From Cunninghamella blakesleeana (Eukaryota; Mucoromycota; Mucoromycetes; Mucorales; Cunninghamellaceae), in assembly GCA_017871115.1 (NCBI GenBank), contig JAFCIZ010000001.1:7438001-7502000 (forward strand): a DNA stretch of 64,000 nucleotides, in the 5' to 3' direction. Below are positions 53,811 through 63,659 of the stretch, in pieces. Each line of letters begins with the position of its first letter. Position 1 is the first letter of the stretch. A program made the position numbers and the translations under genes. The notes beneath the pieces were generated by a model. It was not told the origin of the DNA. It did no database searches and saw only the letters and a list, made by a program, of their open reading frames with translations.

Positions 53811-55040
53811 GGTCATATATTTTTAAAACCAACTTGAATTATTTGAATCAATAAATTAATATTTTGAGTCACTTTCTTCGACAAAAAAGCAGTTACGCTA
53901 AGATTTTGTTTAATCTTCCTATTTTAATAAACCACAAAAATAACTTTATTTCAGATGAACATTCAAATATACTAAAAAATACAATCTATTCAAATAGTAT
54001 TTAAGCAAAGTGTTATAATTCATTCATAACCTTGGGGATGATACTTGTGATAATATATATTTTTTTTAATTATAATAAAATGGAAAAAATTGTATAGTTT
54101 TTAAGATTTTACATGGTATATAAAATTATGTATGTTATTTAAAAATTTGTATAAAATAATTTGCATATTAATTAATATTTAGAATATAAAGATTCATCTT
54201 ATTTTATTTATATATATACTTATTTATTACATTTTTATTTATTACTTAATTTTTAAATTATATTTTATTCTATAGTATATTCATCTTTTTTATTATATAA
54301 TTATGATTAATGTATATGCCTACTACCGGTGTTTTAATTTAAATCATTACGAAAAAGAACGAATTTTTTTTTAAAAAAAATCGGTTTTAAAAAATAACAA
54401 AAGAAAAATAGGGTTTTTTTAATACTCATTAAAAGATTATCTTTAATCACTAAAATATTTTAATATTGTGGTTATTATTTAATATTTATTTAGTTATAAT
54501 ATTATCGATCGTTATTCAATATTATATTTATACTTATATTTATACATATTGATTGTAAACAATTCGGTTATATAATATTATAGTTTATTTTATTATTTTA
54601 TTGATTTATTTAATCTAAACTAAGTTGTGTCTGCTTATAAAATAAAATAAGAAACTGATGCTCACCGTTAATCTAAATCATAATACTGAACTATTAACCT
54701 TATTAGTTCTTGAAAGAAAAGCTAAATCTTTAGCCCACTCAAAACATACAAAGCGATAATATTTTAAGTAAAAAAATTAAAGGAAATAGTACTCTTTGAT
54801 TAAAAAAGAAACGATTAAATGGTTTAAGTACTGTATAAAATAAAATTATATGATTGTTAGCGTAAATGGCTATATAAAAAATTAAAGAAGAAGTAGAAAA
54901 ATAAAAAATTGAATATTTAATAAAATATAAGTAAAATAGAAGTAAAATACTACTTTAAAATATAATATTTCTAAAAATATTAAATAAATTTTTTAATTTT
55001 TGTTCCAAATAGTATAGCCTGATTTTAAAAATATATGACC
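53811..55040. other. Spacer between tRNA-Glu 3 and 4
   Basis: AT-rich, no gene seen. About 54590-54720 contains a decayed A-type LTR fragment (TAAACTAAGTTGTGTCTGCT, ATGCTCACCG). The two ends share the motif AAAATATATGACC just upstream of each tRNA, probably a 5' control or initiation region. Confidence 0.55.
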
Positions 55041-55112
55041 TCCCATATGGTCTAGTGGCTAGGATCCGGCGCTTTCACCGCCGTGGCCGGGGTTCGATTC
55101 CCCGTGTGGGAA
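55041..55112 (+). tRNA. tRNA-Glu (UUC), copy 4
   Basis: 72 nt, same mature sequence as the other three. Its Pol III terminator region AATATCTTTT is where an LTR begins (55120); the uninterrupted version, CTTTTTATTACCC, is seen beside copy 3. Confidence 0.95.
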
Positions 55113-55119
55113 TATCTTT

Positions 55120-55303
55120 TGTTGTGTATATTTTTGGTTGTTTGAAAAGTAGAATTTCCTTTTTTAGTTTTGGAAAGTAGATAGTGTTGTGTAAATTTTG
55201 GGTTGTTTGAAAAGTAGAATTTCCTTTTATAGTTTTGGAAAGTAGATAGTTTTGTAGTTTAGTTTAGTCGTCAGTGAGCACCAGTATCTTGTTTTATAAG
55301 TAG
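55120..55303 (-). repeat. Two truncated A2-type LTR heads
   Basis: A head at 55120-55184 and a second at 55185-55303, each starting TGTTGTGTA and each cut by the next LTR start. The left end has CTTT (55116-55119), matched by CTTT after the far end of A2 (63526-63529). Confidence 0.85.
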
Positions 55304-56027
55304 TGTTGTGTAAATTTTTGGTTGTTTGAAAAGTAGAATTTCCTTTTATAGTTTTGGAAAGTAGATAGTTTTGTAGTTTAGTTTAGTCGTCAGTGAGCAC
55401 CAGTATCTTGTTTTATAAGTAGATACAACTTAGTTTAGATTGATAGTTTAAAATAAAAATAAAATAATAAAATAAAATAAAATAAATTATATAATTGGAT
55501 AAAGATCAACAATTATATAGACAAAATAATAAAATTAAAATAAAATAAATATAATATCGGATAAAGATCAACGATTATTATAATAATATAATATAAAATA
55601 ATATTGGATAGTAATCAACAATATTAATATAAAATAAATATAATCTTTAGCTAAAAAGATGAGTTAAGAGAATTTAATATATAAAAATCTTTATTTCAAA
55701 TTAACTGAATATTAACTTCGTATTAACTGATTTTTTCAAATAAAATAAAATTTCGCTCCTTTATATATAAAAATGATCTGAATTCAAACCCAGATTGGTA
55801 GGTAAGTTATAAAGACCATTATAACAAGGAGGAGTATAAATTGATAAAGTTATAAAAGATAAAATAAATAAATATATATAAAATTATGAAATACTATTGG
55901 ATAAAATATAAAGTTAATATATATATATATGCATATATTTATATATGCAAAAACACTTGTTTAAAAATATATTTAAAAATTATTTTTAGGATTATTTAGG
56001 TATGATAAGTTCAACCATACCATAACA
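55304..56027 (-). repeat. 3' LTR of A2
   Basis: 724 bp. U3 at the right codes for the ORF4 end. Contains the tRNA-Asp-like segment (55774-55830) next to a TATATATAAA TATA box and the internal CAGTGAGCACCAG element. Confidence 0.92.
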
Positions 56028-56521
56028 TCCCTCCACCACGATTTAGATGACGCCGCATCTTTTTCATGCGTCCAGGTATCTAAATTTATTATCCTTTTGA
56101 TCATAACCTGGTCGAGTTCATCATAAGAACCACTTTTAAATAGCTTCTTCAGTGTTTCTCTTCTTGCCCTAACATACTTATGGTAGCCTATTTTGTTTGG
56201 GTGAGCGCAACTTTGATGTATGTATTCCAAGGTTTGTGGAATAATAAAATTATCTACCAAATTTTCCTTTTCCCATCTTGCTTTTAATTCAGTAACCAAA
56301 ATATCGAGTAGATTTTTATAGTTTTCCTGAATTTGAAACTTGATCCATTCACTAGTAGATATATCCGTGTTTAACCAATATAGAAGTTCAGGAGTTAAAA
56401 AATTTAAGTCAATAGGTTCGGTTATAGGTACCAATTCATCGAGTATGTTGTCAACTTCATGGGAATCAACAAGATCTTCTTGAGAGAGTAGTTTGTTTGT
56501 TTGGTTATCTTGTGGAGTCAT
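55973..56521 (-). CDS. ORF4 of A2: accessory protein of unknown function
   Basis: 182 residues from the ATG at 56521; an upstream extension of the frame is a Lys-rich translation of A/T runs and is not likely real. Conserved blocks with A1 ORF4: LLYWLNTDISTSEWIKF, ELKARWEKENLVDNFIIP, YVRARRETLKKLF, MIKRIINLDTWT and SKSWWRDVMVWLNLSYL. The last 18 residues and stop lie in U3. No secretion or membrane signals. Same position and tail design as in A1 and B. Confidence 0.75.
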   Translation of the reverse strand: MTPQDNQTNKLLSQEDLVDSHEVDNILDELVPITEPIDLNFLTPELLYWLNTDISTSEWIKFQIQENYKNLLDILVTELKARWEKENLVDNFIIPQTLEYIHQSCAHPNKIGYHKYVRARRETLKKLFKSGSYDELDQVMIKRIINLDTWTHEKDAASSKSWWRDVMVWLNLSYLNNPKNNF

Positions 56522-56693
56522 CTTTAATATCGTTAATATTATTATTTTTTTTTTTTTGAATAAAGAAAAATTATAATATAATTTTTCCTTATTTATAGTT
56601 TTTTTTTTTTTTCGGAATTTTAAATATATATATAAAGTTTTTCTTTTTTTTTTTTTTAAATTTTCTTTTTCCCATAAATTTTTTTTTTTTTTT

Positions 56694-58007
56694 TTATACG
56701 ATTGTCTTTTTAGCAAAGTCAATCCAAAATACGTCAGGCATCTGCAACAACTTCAATTTATTGCCGTGTATTCTTCTTAGTTTGGTATTGGTCACGTTGA
56801 ATTCTTTTATCAGATAAGTACCTTTACCTAAACTTTGATGAACAATATATTTGCCTTTCCAGTTATCTGATATTTTGCCACCCCAAGAGTTTGATTTTCT
56901 TCCAATATACATCATAACAATATCACCAATCCTAAAAGGCGGTTTCCATTCCTTCTTTTCATTATTAATCTTCTTGTCAATGGCCTTCTTTTGATTCTTT
57001 TGGGATTTCTTTATAAATTCTGCAGCGTCTTCTCTTATCTGTTTTAGTGACAATAATTCTTTTGCAGCGCGTACGTGTAACTGATATTGGAATCTTGCAG
57101 AATTTACTTCTATTGGTATATCCATAAATAAATCATAAGGTGTCTTTGCTTCATGCCCGTAAGTTAAATAAAAAGGAGAATAATTTGTTGATTTTTGTTT
57201 GATAGTACGATAGGCAAATAGAACGGATGGTAAATATTGATCCCATACTTGTTTTTCTTTATTGTTTAACTTTTTTAGAATAGCGCCTAAAGTGGAATTA
57301 AACTTTTCTATCAACCCGTTTGCTTGCGAATTCCCAACACTTATAGTTTTATGGTGGATATTGTATTGGAAACAGACTTTTTTTATTAATTCACCTATAA
57401 ATGGCTTTCCATTATCTGTAATTATTATGTGTGGCGCACCGTGTCGACAAATAATATCTTCATAAATAAACAATGCTATTTCGGCTGCAGTTTGGAATTT
57501 TAATGCACGAGCTTCAACCCATTTCGTTAGATAATCAATACCTGCAACTATATATCTATATCCATTTTTAGATGTAGAAATATGTTTGACATCTAATGCC
57601 CATTGGAAGAAAGGTTTGGATGTTGTTGGAATAGGGTGTAATAATTCGTTATGTTTAGCAGGACCTGTAGTTTGACATCTACTGCATTTCTTGACGTAAT
57701 TCTGTACATCTTTTGTCATATTTTCCCAATAATAATGATTTGCAAGTTTGAATAATGTGTTGTGGTAACCCATATGTCCTCCTAATGGATGTTGATGATG
57801 CATGTATAATGCTTCTGACACTTGATCTTTATTCAAAACTTTTCTTATCGTCTGCAGGTTAATATTATATCGGTACAATTCGTTGTTGTGTATGATAAAT
57901 TTGTGGGAATGTTTTTGTAAATAATTTTTTTCTTTATCGGTGATGTTGTCAGGTAATTTTAATGTTGATAAATAATTTTTTATTAAATCAATTTTGTTTT
58001 GTTCCAT
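56694..58007 (-). CDS. Integrase of A2 (separate ORF)
   Basis: 437 residues, same domain layout as A1 integrase: HHCC (H78, H82, C108, C111), Asp139, Asp198, Glu234, and C-terminal module GKYIVHQSLGKGTYLIKEF. All catalytic residues present. It shows clearly more substitutions against A1 than pol does. Confidence 0.94.
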   Translation of the reverse strand: MEQNKIDLIKNYLSTLKLPDNITDKEKNYLQKHSHKFIIHNNELYRYNINLQTIRKVLNKDQVSEALYMHHQHPLGGHMGYHNTLFKLANHYYWENMTKDVQNYVKKCSRCQTTGPAKHNELLHPIPTTSKPFFQWALDVKHISTSKNGYRYIVAGIDYLTKWVEARALKFQTAAEIALFIYEDIICRHGAPHIIITDNGKPFIGELIKKVCFQYNIHHKTISVGNSQANGLIEKFNSTLGAILKKLNNKEKQVWDQYLPSVLFAYRTIKQKSTNYSPFYLTYGHEAKTPYDLFMDIPIEVNSARFQYQLHVRAAKELLSLKQIREDAAEFIKKSQKNQKKAIDKKINNEKKEWKPPFRIGDIVMMYIGRKSNSWGGKISDNWKGKYIVHQSLGKGTYLIKEFNVTNTKLRRIHGNKLKLLQMPDVFWIDFAKKTIV

Positions 58008-58254
58008 TTTTACTGATATTTGTTGTAAATTTCTTGTATTTAGATTCTTGAATATATTGTTGAATAATATTTTAGTAATACTGATAAATAGTGTTGATCG
58101 ATTATAAGTGTAGGTATGCAGCTTTTTACGACTTCAGCAAAACTTGGTCGAGTAGTAAGTAATTGAATTTTTTTTTTTTGTTTTTGTTTGTTTTTGTTTT
58201 TTGTTTTTTTTTTTTTTTTATATATATGTATTTATATTTATGCATTTTGTTATT

Positions 58255-61200
58255 TTAGTAGCCTAGCCTTGAAAGAAAATCGGCAGCTTCTTGTTTTCTT
58301 CCAGCTCTATATTTGATTTCAAATTCATAATCGGCTAAATATGTGATCCATCTTGCAACAATTCCAGTAACTTTTGGTGATTCAATTAACCATCTTAACG
58401 GCGAATGATCAGATATAACAGTAAACTTCTTTCCCAATAAATACGGTCTGAATATTTGTAAACTCCATACCAAAGCAAGACATTCTAATTTAGTAGCACC
58501 ATAGTTTAATTCACTATTCTTCAATCCTCTACTGGCAAATATTATAGGATGTTCACGACCATCATCATCTAGTTGTGTTAATATAGAACCTAGTCCTAGT
58601 TGTGAAGCATCGCATACAACAATGAATGGTTTATCAAAATCAGGTCTTCTTAATATTGGAGCATTGATTAGATTTTCCTTTAATTTTTCAAAAGCTTTTG
58701 TTGTATCTTCTGTCCATGGTATTCTCTTTTTGGTTTTTGTTTGCTCATGTAATGGCCTAGCAGTAGCAGCAAATCCTTTTACAAATCTTCTGTAATATGA
58801 AGCTAAACCTAAGAAGCCTCTAACTTGTTTAATTGTTTTTGGTATTGGATAATCTTTAATCTTTGCAATTTTATCTGGATCAGTCTTGATTCCTTCAGCA
58901 GTTATTATGTAGCCTAAAAATTTTAATTCATCTTTAAAGAATATACACTTTTCAATATTAAACACCAATCCACCTCTTCTAGTGTATTCGAATAATCTTT
59001 CCAAGTCAATTAGGTGTTGATCCAAGTTTTTGGAATGTACATTAAGATCATCAATAAATGCAACTAGATTACTATGCAGCAAATCTTTATAACAGATATC
59101 AATTAATCTTTGGAAAGTAGCAGGACTATTCACCAAACCCATTGGCAGCATTTCATATTGATAAGTACCAATTTTAGTTGTAAAGCCAGTTAATTCTTTA
59201 CTTGATTCTTTTAATGGAACTTGATGGAAACCAGATCTTAAATCCAAAGCTGAAAATATTTTTGATTTTCCAAGTTCGTCAATTAAATCATCAATACGTG
59301 GTAGTGGATATGAATCAACTTTTGTATGTGTATTCAGTTTACGATAGTCAACTACCATACGATATTCACCATTCTTCTTTTTGACTAAAATAATTGGTGC
59401 AGTAAAAGGAGAATTTGAAGGTTTTATAATTCCCAATTTACAAAGACGGTCTAATTCATTCTTCAAATATTCTTGTTCACTTGGTCCCAATCTATATGGT
59501 CTGTGTCTGATAGGTAATGTATTTTCTTTTAATATTATTTCGTGTTCTATTAATGTAGTTTTTCCCATTTTATCATTATTCCAATCAAAGATATCTTGAT
59601 AGTGGTGTATTAATTTATAAAATTTCTTTTTGTATTCTTCAGGTATGTCACCCATTTGGATTTTTCCTTTTATATTTGGATCAAGAATAATTTCTTCAGT
59701 ATCATCTTCCAGCAGAGAAGGTGGTAATTCTCTATAGTGGTCCTCAAAATCATAACCAGTATATTCGACATATGGATCCTTTTGTATTGGAAATTGTTTT
59801 CTATTTATGAATTCACCTAGTATGTTGTTTGGCGGTATTTCCATCATGTCTTCAGTTTTATTGATAATTTCCAAGATTACATCAAAGTCTTCATGTTTAT
59901 CCAAAAATTCATCAAGATGTTTAAAATGTGGAACGATTATATTTTCATCAATAGCATAGTTGATTTGACAAATATGATAAGGTGGTATTGATAAACCAGT
60001 ATTTCCACTTAATATCATCATAGTACCTTCATCTTTATTTGGACGTGTTTGGATTACTGGACTTTTTTCATGATCATCCATTAGATAAAAGTCTTCATCA
60101 TCTTGTACAGCATCTTCTTCATTACTATCAGTAGATTCTTCGTCATCAATCGAATCTTCATCATTAGAATCAGTATCATCTTCAGATTCACTAGTATTTG
60201 ATAGATTTTCAGCTACTTCTTCACCTTGTGGCTGTTCCAATTCATATTTAACATTTGTAACACGTTGATATGTATATGGACGTTCATTTGTTTTTATATA
60301 GGTAATTGGAATTTCTTGTGTACGACGTTTATAAGTCACCTTTAAGGTACCTGTTTTAAAGTTTATTACTGCTTGTGCATGATCCAACCAACTAGTACCT
60401 AACACTATATGTTGTGGACACTTTGGTAATACTTCAACATCAATTGGTATAGTTAACCCTTCACCAACAGTAATAGGAACATCATGAATTACACCTAGTG
60501 CAGGTTGTTTAGTACCATTTCCCATTACAAAAATACTTGTAGATGGTGCATCAATTTCTAGATCTAATGATTTCATCATTGCCCTGGACATACAAGCTCT
60601 TGCAGCTCCACAATCAATTAATCCAGTAACTTTTACATCATTCACCATTATATCGGCATATGCAGCAGTAGTTACAACATCACTATTATCAATAGAATTT
60701 AGCTGTACATCTTTTTCCTTACCTTTATCAACTGGTCTTTTTATTCTTGATTGTCTACAAGCTGTAATCAATTCTCTTCTTAATGGAGCGGATATAGTTA
60801 TAAGATCTCCAACATTAATATTAGCTTTTTGATGTAATATATCTTCAGAAATATTATAATTTATTGGTAATGGTTGTGATTTCCTTTTTGGTGTCTTCTT
60901 CTTTTTATCAACAGGTGGTTCTTGAATGGATACTTTTTTCCTTTTATCATTTATTACTTGTACTTCTTCCATCATATCATTATTATTTGATTTAGAAGGT
61001 TCAGTTACATCTTGATTTGGATGCTGTGAAAATACGTTTTGAAAAAATGGATTATTTTGTGGTGGAACATGTGTATGATCACGAATATCTTGTTGTATTT
61101 GTTGTGGAATAGATTTTGTAGCAGCTGCTGATGTACTTGGTTTTTCTATAGTCTTCCTTGTACGTGGTTTTCTTATTGCTTTTTCAACAACTGGTGGTTT

Positions 61201-61494
61201 TGGATTTGCAGCAACATTAAAATCGCAATCATTGATTTCTTGATCACTTTCTAATATATTTTGAAGATAATAATGATCTTGTGCTGATAAATAATCATTA
61301 TGGTTGTCCATTATGTTATGTGGGACGTAAGTATTTGTATTGTAATATCGTGAATTTATGTTGGAATTATTTGGTGTATTATAGTTGTGATATTTATTCA
61401 TATTATTTTCTTGATATAGTTGATTATCATTTGGATGGATGGATTTTGTAATAGGGATTCCCAATTGACCATCTGTAACAATTGCCCTATTTAG
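58255..61494 (-). CDS. Protease-RT-RNase H polyprotein of A2
   Basis: Read by -1 frameshift after the slippery AAAAAAC at the end of gag. Same domains as A1, including DCG in the protease, FIDD in RT, CDASQLGLGS in RNase H, and the end before integrase. Only scattered substitutions separate it from A1 (for example TKFGTY versus TKIGTY in RT), plus one extra Glu near the end (RKQEAADF versus RKQAADF). Confidence 0.93.
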   Translation of the reverse strand, partial: LNRAIVTDGQLGIPITKSIHPNDNQLYQENNMNKYHNYNTPNNSNINSRYYNTNTYVPHNIMDNHNDYLSAQDHYYLQNILESDQEINDCDFNVAANPKPPVVEKAIRKPRTRKTIEKPSTSAAATKSIPQQIQQDIRDHTHVPPQNNPFFQNVFSQHPNQDVTEPSKSNNNDMMEEVQVINDKRKKVSIQEPPVDKKKKTPKRKSQPLPINYNISEDILHQKANINVGDLITISAPLRRELITACRQSRIKRPVDKGKEKDVQLNSIDNSDVVTTAAYADIMVNDVKVTGLIDCGAARACMSRAMMKSLDLEIDAPSTSIFVMGNGTKQPALGVIHDVPITVGEGLTIPIDVEVLPKCPQHIVLGTSWLDHAQAVINFKTGTLKVTYKRRTQEIPITYIKTNERPYTYQRVTNVKYELEQPQGEEVAENLSNTSESEDDTDSNDEDSIDDEESTDSNEEDAVQDDEDFYLMDDHEKSPVIQTRPNKDEGTMMILSGNTGLSIPPYHICQINYAIDENIIVPHFKHLDEFLDKHEDFDVILEIINKTEDMMEIPPNNILGEFINRKQFPIQKDPYVEYTGYDFEDHYRELPPSLLEDDTEEIILDPNIKGKIQMGDIPEEYKKKFYKLIHHYQDIFDWNNDKMGKTTLIEHEIILKENTLPIRHRPYRLGPSEQEYLKNELDRLCKLGIIKPSNSPFTAPIILVKKKNGEYRMVVDYRKLNTHTKVDSYPLPRIDDLIDELGKSKIFSALDLRSGFHQVPLKESSKELTGFTTKIGTYQYEMLPMGLVNSPATFQRLIDICYKDLLHSNLVAFIDDLNVHSKNLDQHLIDLERLFEYTRRGGLVFNIEKCIFFKDELKFLGYIITAEGIKTDPDKIAKIKDYPIPKTIKQVRGFLGLASYYRRFVKGFAATARPLHEQTKTKKRIPWTEDTTKAFEKLKENLINAPILRRPDFDKPFIVVCDASQLGLGSILTQLDDDGREHPIIFASRGLKNSELNYGATKLECLALVWSLQIFRPYLLGKKFTVISDHSPLRWLIESPKVTGIVARWITYLADYEFEIKYRAGRKQEAADFLSRLGY

Positions 61495-62627
61495 TTTTTT
61501 GAACCATTAACTGGTGTGTTATTTTGATTATTATTTGGTGGATTATTATTTGATGGATTATTATAAGGATTTTGTTGTGGATAATTATATTGTGGATTAT
61601 AATTATTGTTATTTTGCATTTGATTTCCTTGATGATAATAATCTCTGTTATTATAATTATCTTCAGGTAAATATTGATTGTTATAATTATGATTATTGTT
61701 GTTGTTATTATTATTATATTGACGATAATTGTTATACTGATTATTTCTGTATTTTTGATTATTATTTCTGTTATAATTATTAGGTCCATTATATGATTGA
61801 TTGTTACGATTATTATTGTTGTTGTTTCTTTGGTTATTGTACGAACCTCTTTTGTCTTCCAATTTGGTGTTTATCAATTTTTCCATATGACCTAAAAGTT
61901 TTTGCATGAATGCAGATTCTCCATCAACATGTTCAGCTGTATTTAATGATGTATTGCCATTATAATCACCATAATTATTATTATTTGACTTCTTTTTATG
62001 GCCTCCAGCAAATCTGTTAGCATTGGTAAGATTACATACAGATGGTAATAATTGTATGTGTCTTGTCTTCCACCAATTTTCAGCATAGTTATACCATTGA
62101 TTCAATGTTTCAGCACCTTGATCCATACAGTGCATTCTGATTTCTTCTTTTAAACCAGCACGGAATCTCATCAATATAATATGATCATCTTTTAATTGTG
62201 CCAATCTTGCCATTTCTTGGATACGTGCCAAAAAGTTCTTTGGTCTTTCATCATTGCCTTGTTTAATGGTACCAAGTGCAATTTCGTATGATAATATCAA
62301 TTCTTTGGTGACATACTTTTCCCTTAAAGCATTCATCAATTTTTGATAGTCATTAGCCATATTTGGGTCTTGTTCTAATTGTTCAAAATAGAATTCAGCA
62401 GGACCAGACAATTGCACCTTCAAGATAATTGCCCTTCTATCCATACCCACTCTAGATAATTTAAAATAATTTTCCAAGGACTTTTCAAAATAACGAAAGT
62501 CTTCGTCATCAGAACCTGAAAAAGTTAAAAGATTAAGCTTCAGCTTAGCAGCAAGGTTAGGATCATGGTGATAATCATGATTTTCCAACGCGGTTTGCTC
62601 GATACTTGATTTTTGTGGATTTTCCAT
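61491..62627 (-). CDS. Gag of A2
   Basis: 378 residues, nearly identical to A1 gag, with the same capsid-like core, Asn-rich tail, lack of a zinc knuckle, and the AAA AAC TAA end that forms the frameshift site. Confidence 0.93.
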   Translation of the reverse strand: MENPQKSSIEQTALENHDYHHDPNLAAKLKLNLLTFSGSDDEDFRYFEKSLENYFKLSRVGMDRRAIILKVQLSGPAEFYFEQLEQDPNMANDYQKLMNALREKYVTKELILSYEIALGTIKQGNDERPKNFLARIQEMARLAQLKDDHIILMRFRAGLKEEIRMHCMDQGAETLNQWYNYAENWWKTRHIQLLPSVCNLTNANRFAGGHKKKSNNNNYGDYNGNTSLNTAEHVDGESAFMQKLLGHMEKLINTKLEDKRGSYNNQRNNNNNNRNNQSYNGPNNYNRNNNQKYRNNQYNNYRQYNNNNNNNNHNYNNQYLPEDNYNNRDYYHQGNQMQNNNNYNPQYNYPQQNPYNNPSNNNPPNNNQNNTPVNGSKN

Positions 62628-62801
62628 TGGAATATAAAGATAAGTTTTTGAAATAGGATGATAAAGTTTGTATATTTTTAAAGTAGTTGTTTACTTGAAT
62701 TTAAGTATTCTTGATTATATTCTTTTATAGATTTAGTTATTCCTTGATAATTAGTGTTTCCCCGGTTTTTAGTATTATCCCCGCCAGTGAGCACCAAAAT
62801 A

Positions 62802-63525
62802 TGTTGTGTAAATTTTGGGTTGTTTGAAAAGTAGAATTTCCTTTTATAGTTTTGGAAAGTAGATAGTTTTGTAGTTTAGTTTAGTCGTCAGTGAGCACCA
62901 GTATCTTGTTTTATAAGTAGATACAACTTAGTTTAGATTGATAGTTTAAAATAAAAATAAAATAATAAAATAAAATAAAATAAATTATATAATTGGATAA
63001 AGATCAACAATTATATAGACAAAATAATAAAATTAAAATAAAATAAATATAATATCGGATAAAGATCAACGATTATTATAATAATATAATATAAAATAAT
63101 ATTGGATAGTAATCAACAATATTAATATAAAGTAAATATAATCTTTAGCTAAAAAGATGAGTTAAGAGAATTTAATATATATAAATCTTTATTTCAAATT
63201 AACTGAATATTAACTTCGTATTAACTGATTTTTTCAAATAAAATAAAATTTCGCTCCTTTATATATAAAAATGATCTGAATTCAAACCCAGATTGGTAGG
63301 TAAGTTATAAAGACCATTATAACAAGGAGGAGTATAAATTGATAAAGTTATAAAAGATAAAATAAATAAATATATATAAAATTATGAAATACTATTGGAT
63401 AAAATATAAAGTTAATATATATATATATGCATATATTTATATATGCAAAAACACTTGTTTAAAAATATATTTAAAAATTATTTTTAGGATTATTTAGGTA
63501 TGATAAGTTCAACCATACCATAACA
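62802..63525 (-). repeat. 5' LTR of A2
   Basis: 724 bp; differs from the 3' LTR at a few positions. It is followed by CTTTTTATTACCC, the displaced terminator and 3' flank of tRNA-Glu 4. Confidence 0.92.
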
Positions 63526-63659
63526 CTTTTTATTACCCTCTTCATGGATAAATAATTAGCCAGATGGTGCGCGTAAGCTCCTGCTTTGCTTTTGTTTGAA
63601 AAGTGGAATTTCCTCTGTTATGGATTTTTGGTAAAAGTTATTTTTATTGAAATAAAAAG
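63526..63659 (+). other. Displaced 3' flank of tRNA-Glu 4
   Basis: Continues the tRNA-Glu 4 flank interrupted at 55120. Inverted match to the flank of tRNA-Glu 3 (53634-53738), including GTGCGCGTAAGC and TTATGGATTTTTGG. Confidence 0.85.

Larger units (their letters stand above)
55304..63525 (-). mobile_element. Ty3/gypsy-type element A2, complete, four ORFs
   Basis: 8222 bp on the minus strand. LTRs 62802-63525 (5') and 55304-56027 (3'), both 724 bp with a few differences. Primer-binding site as in A1. Purine tract GTGGTGGAGGGA directly before the 3' LTR (56028-56039). Gag and pol are almost identical to A1, integrase somewhat diverged, ORF4 and U3 very different. The sequence left of the 3' LTR is a truncated LTR, so the outer target duplication CTTT encloses the composite 55120-63525. 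Confidence 0.93.

Noticed and set aside
56522..56722. N-terminal Lys-rich extension of ORF4 in A2
   Set aside because: Encoded by A/T homopolymers overlapping the end of integrase; the ATG at 56521 fits the other copies better.
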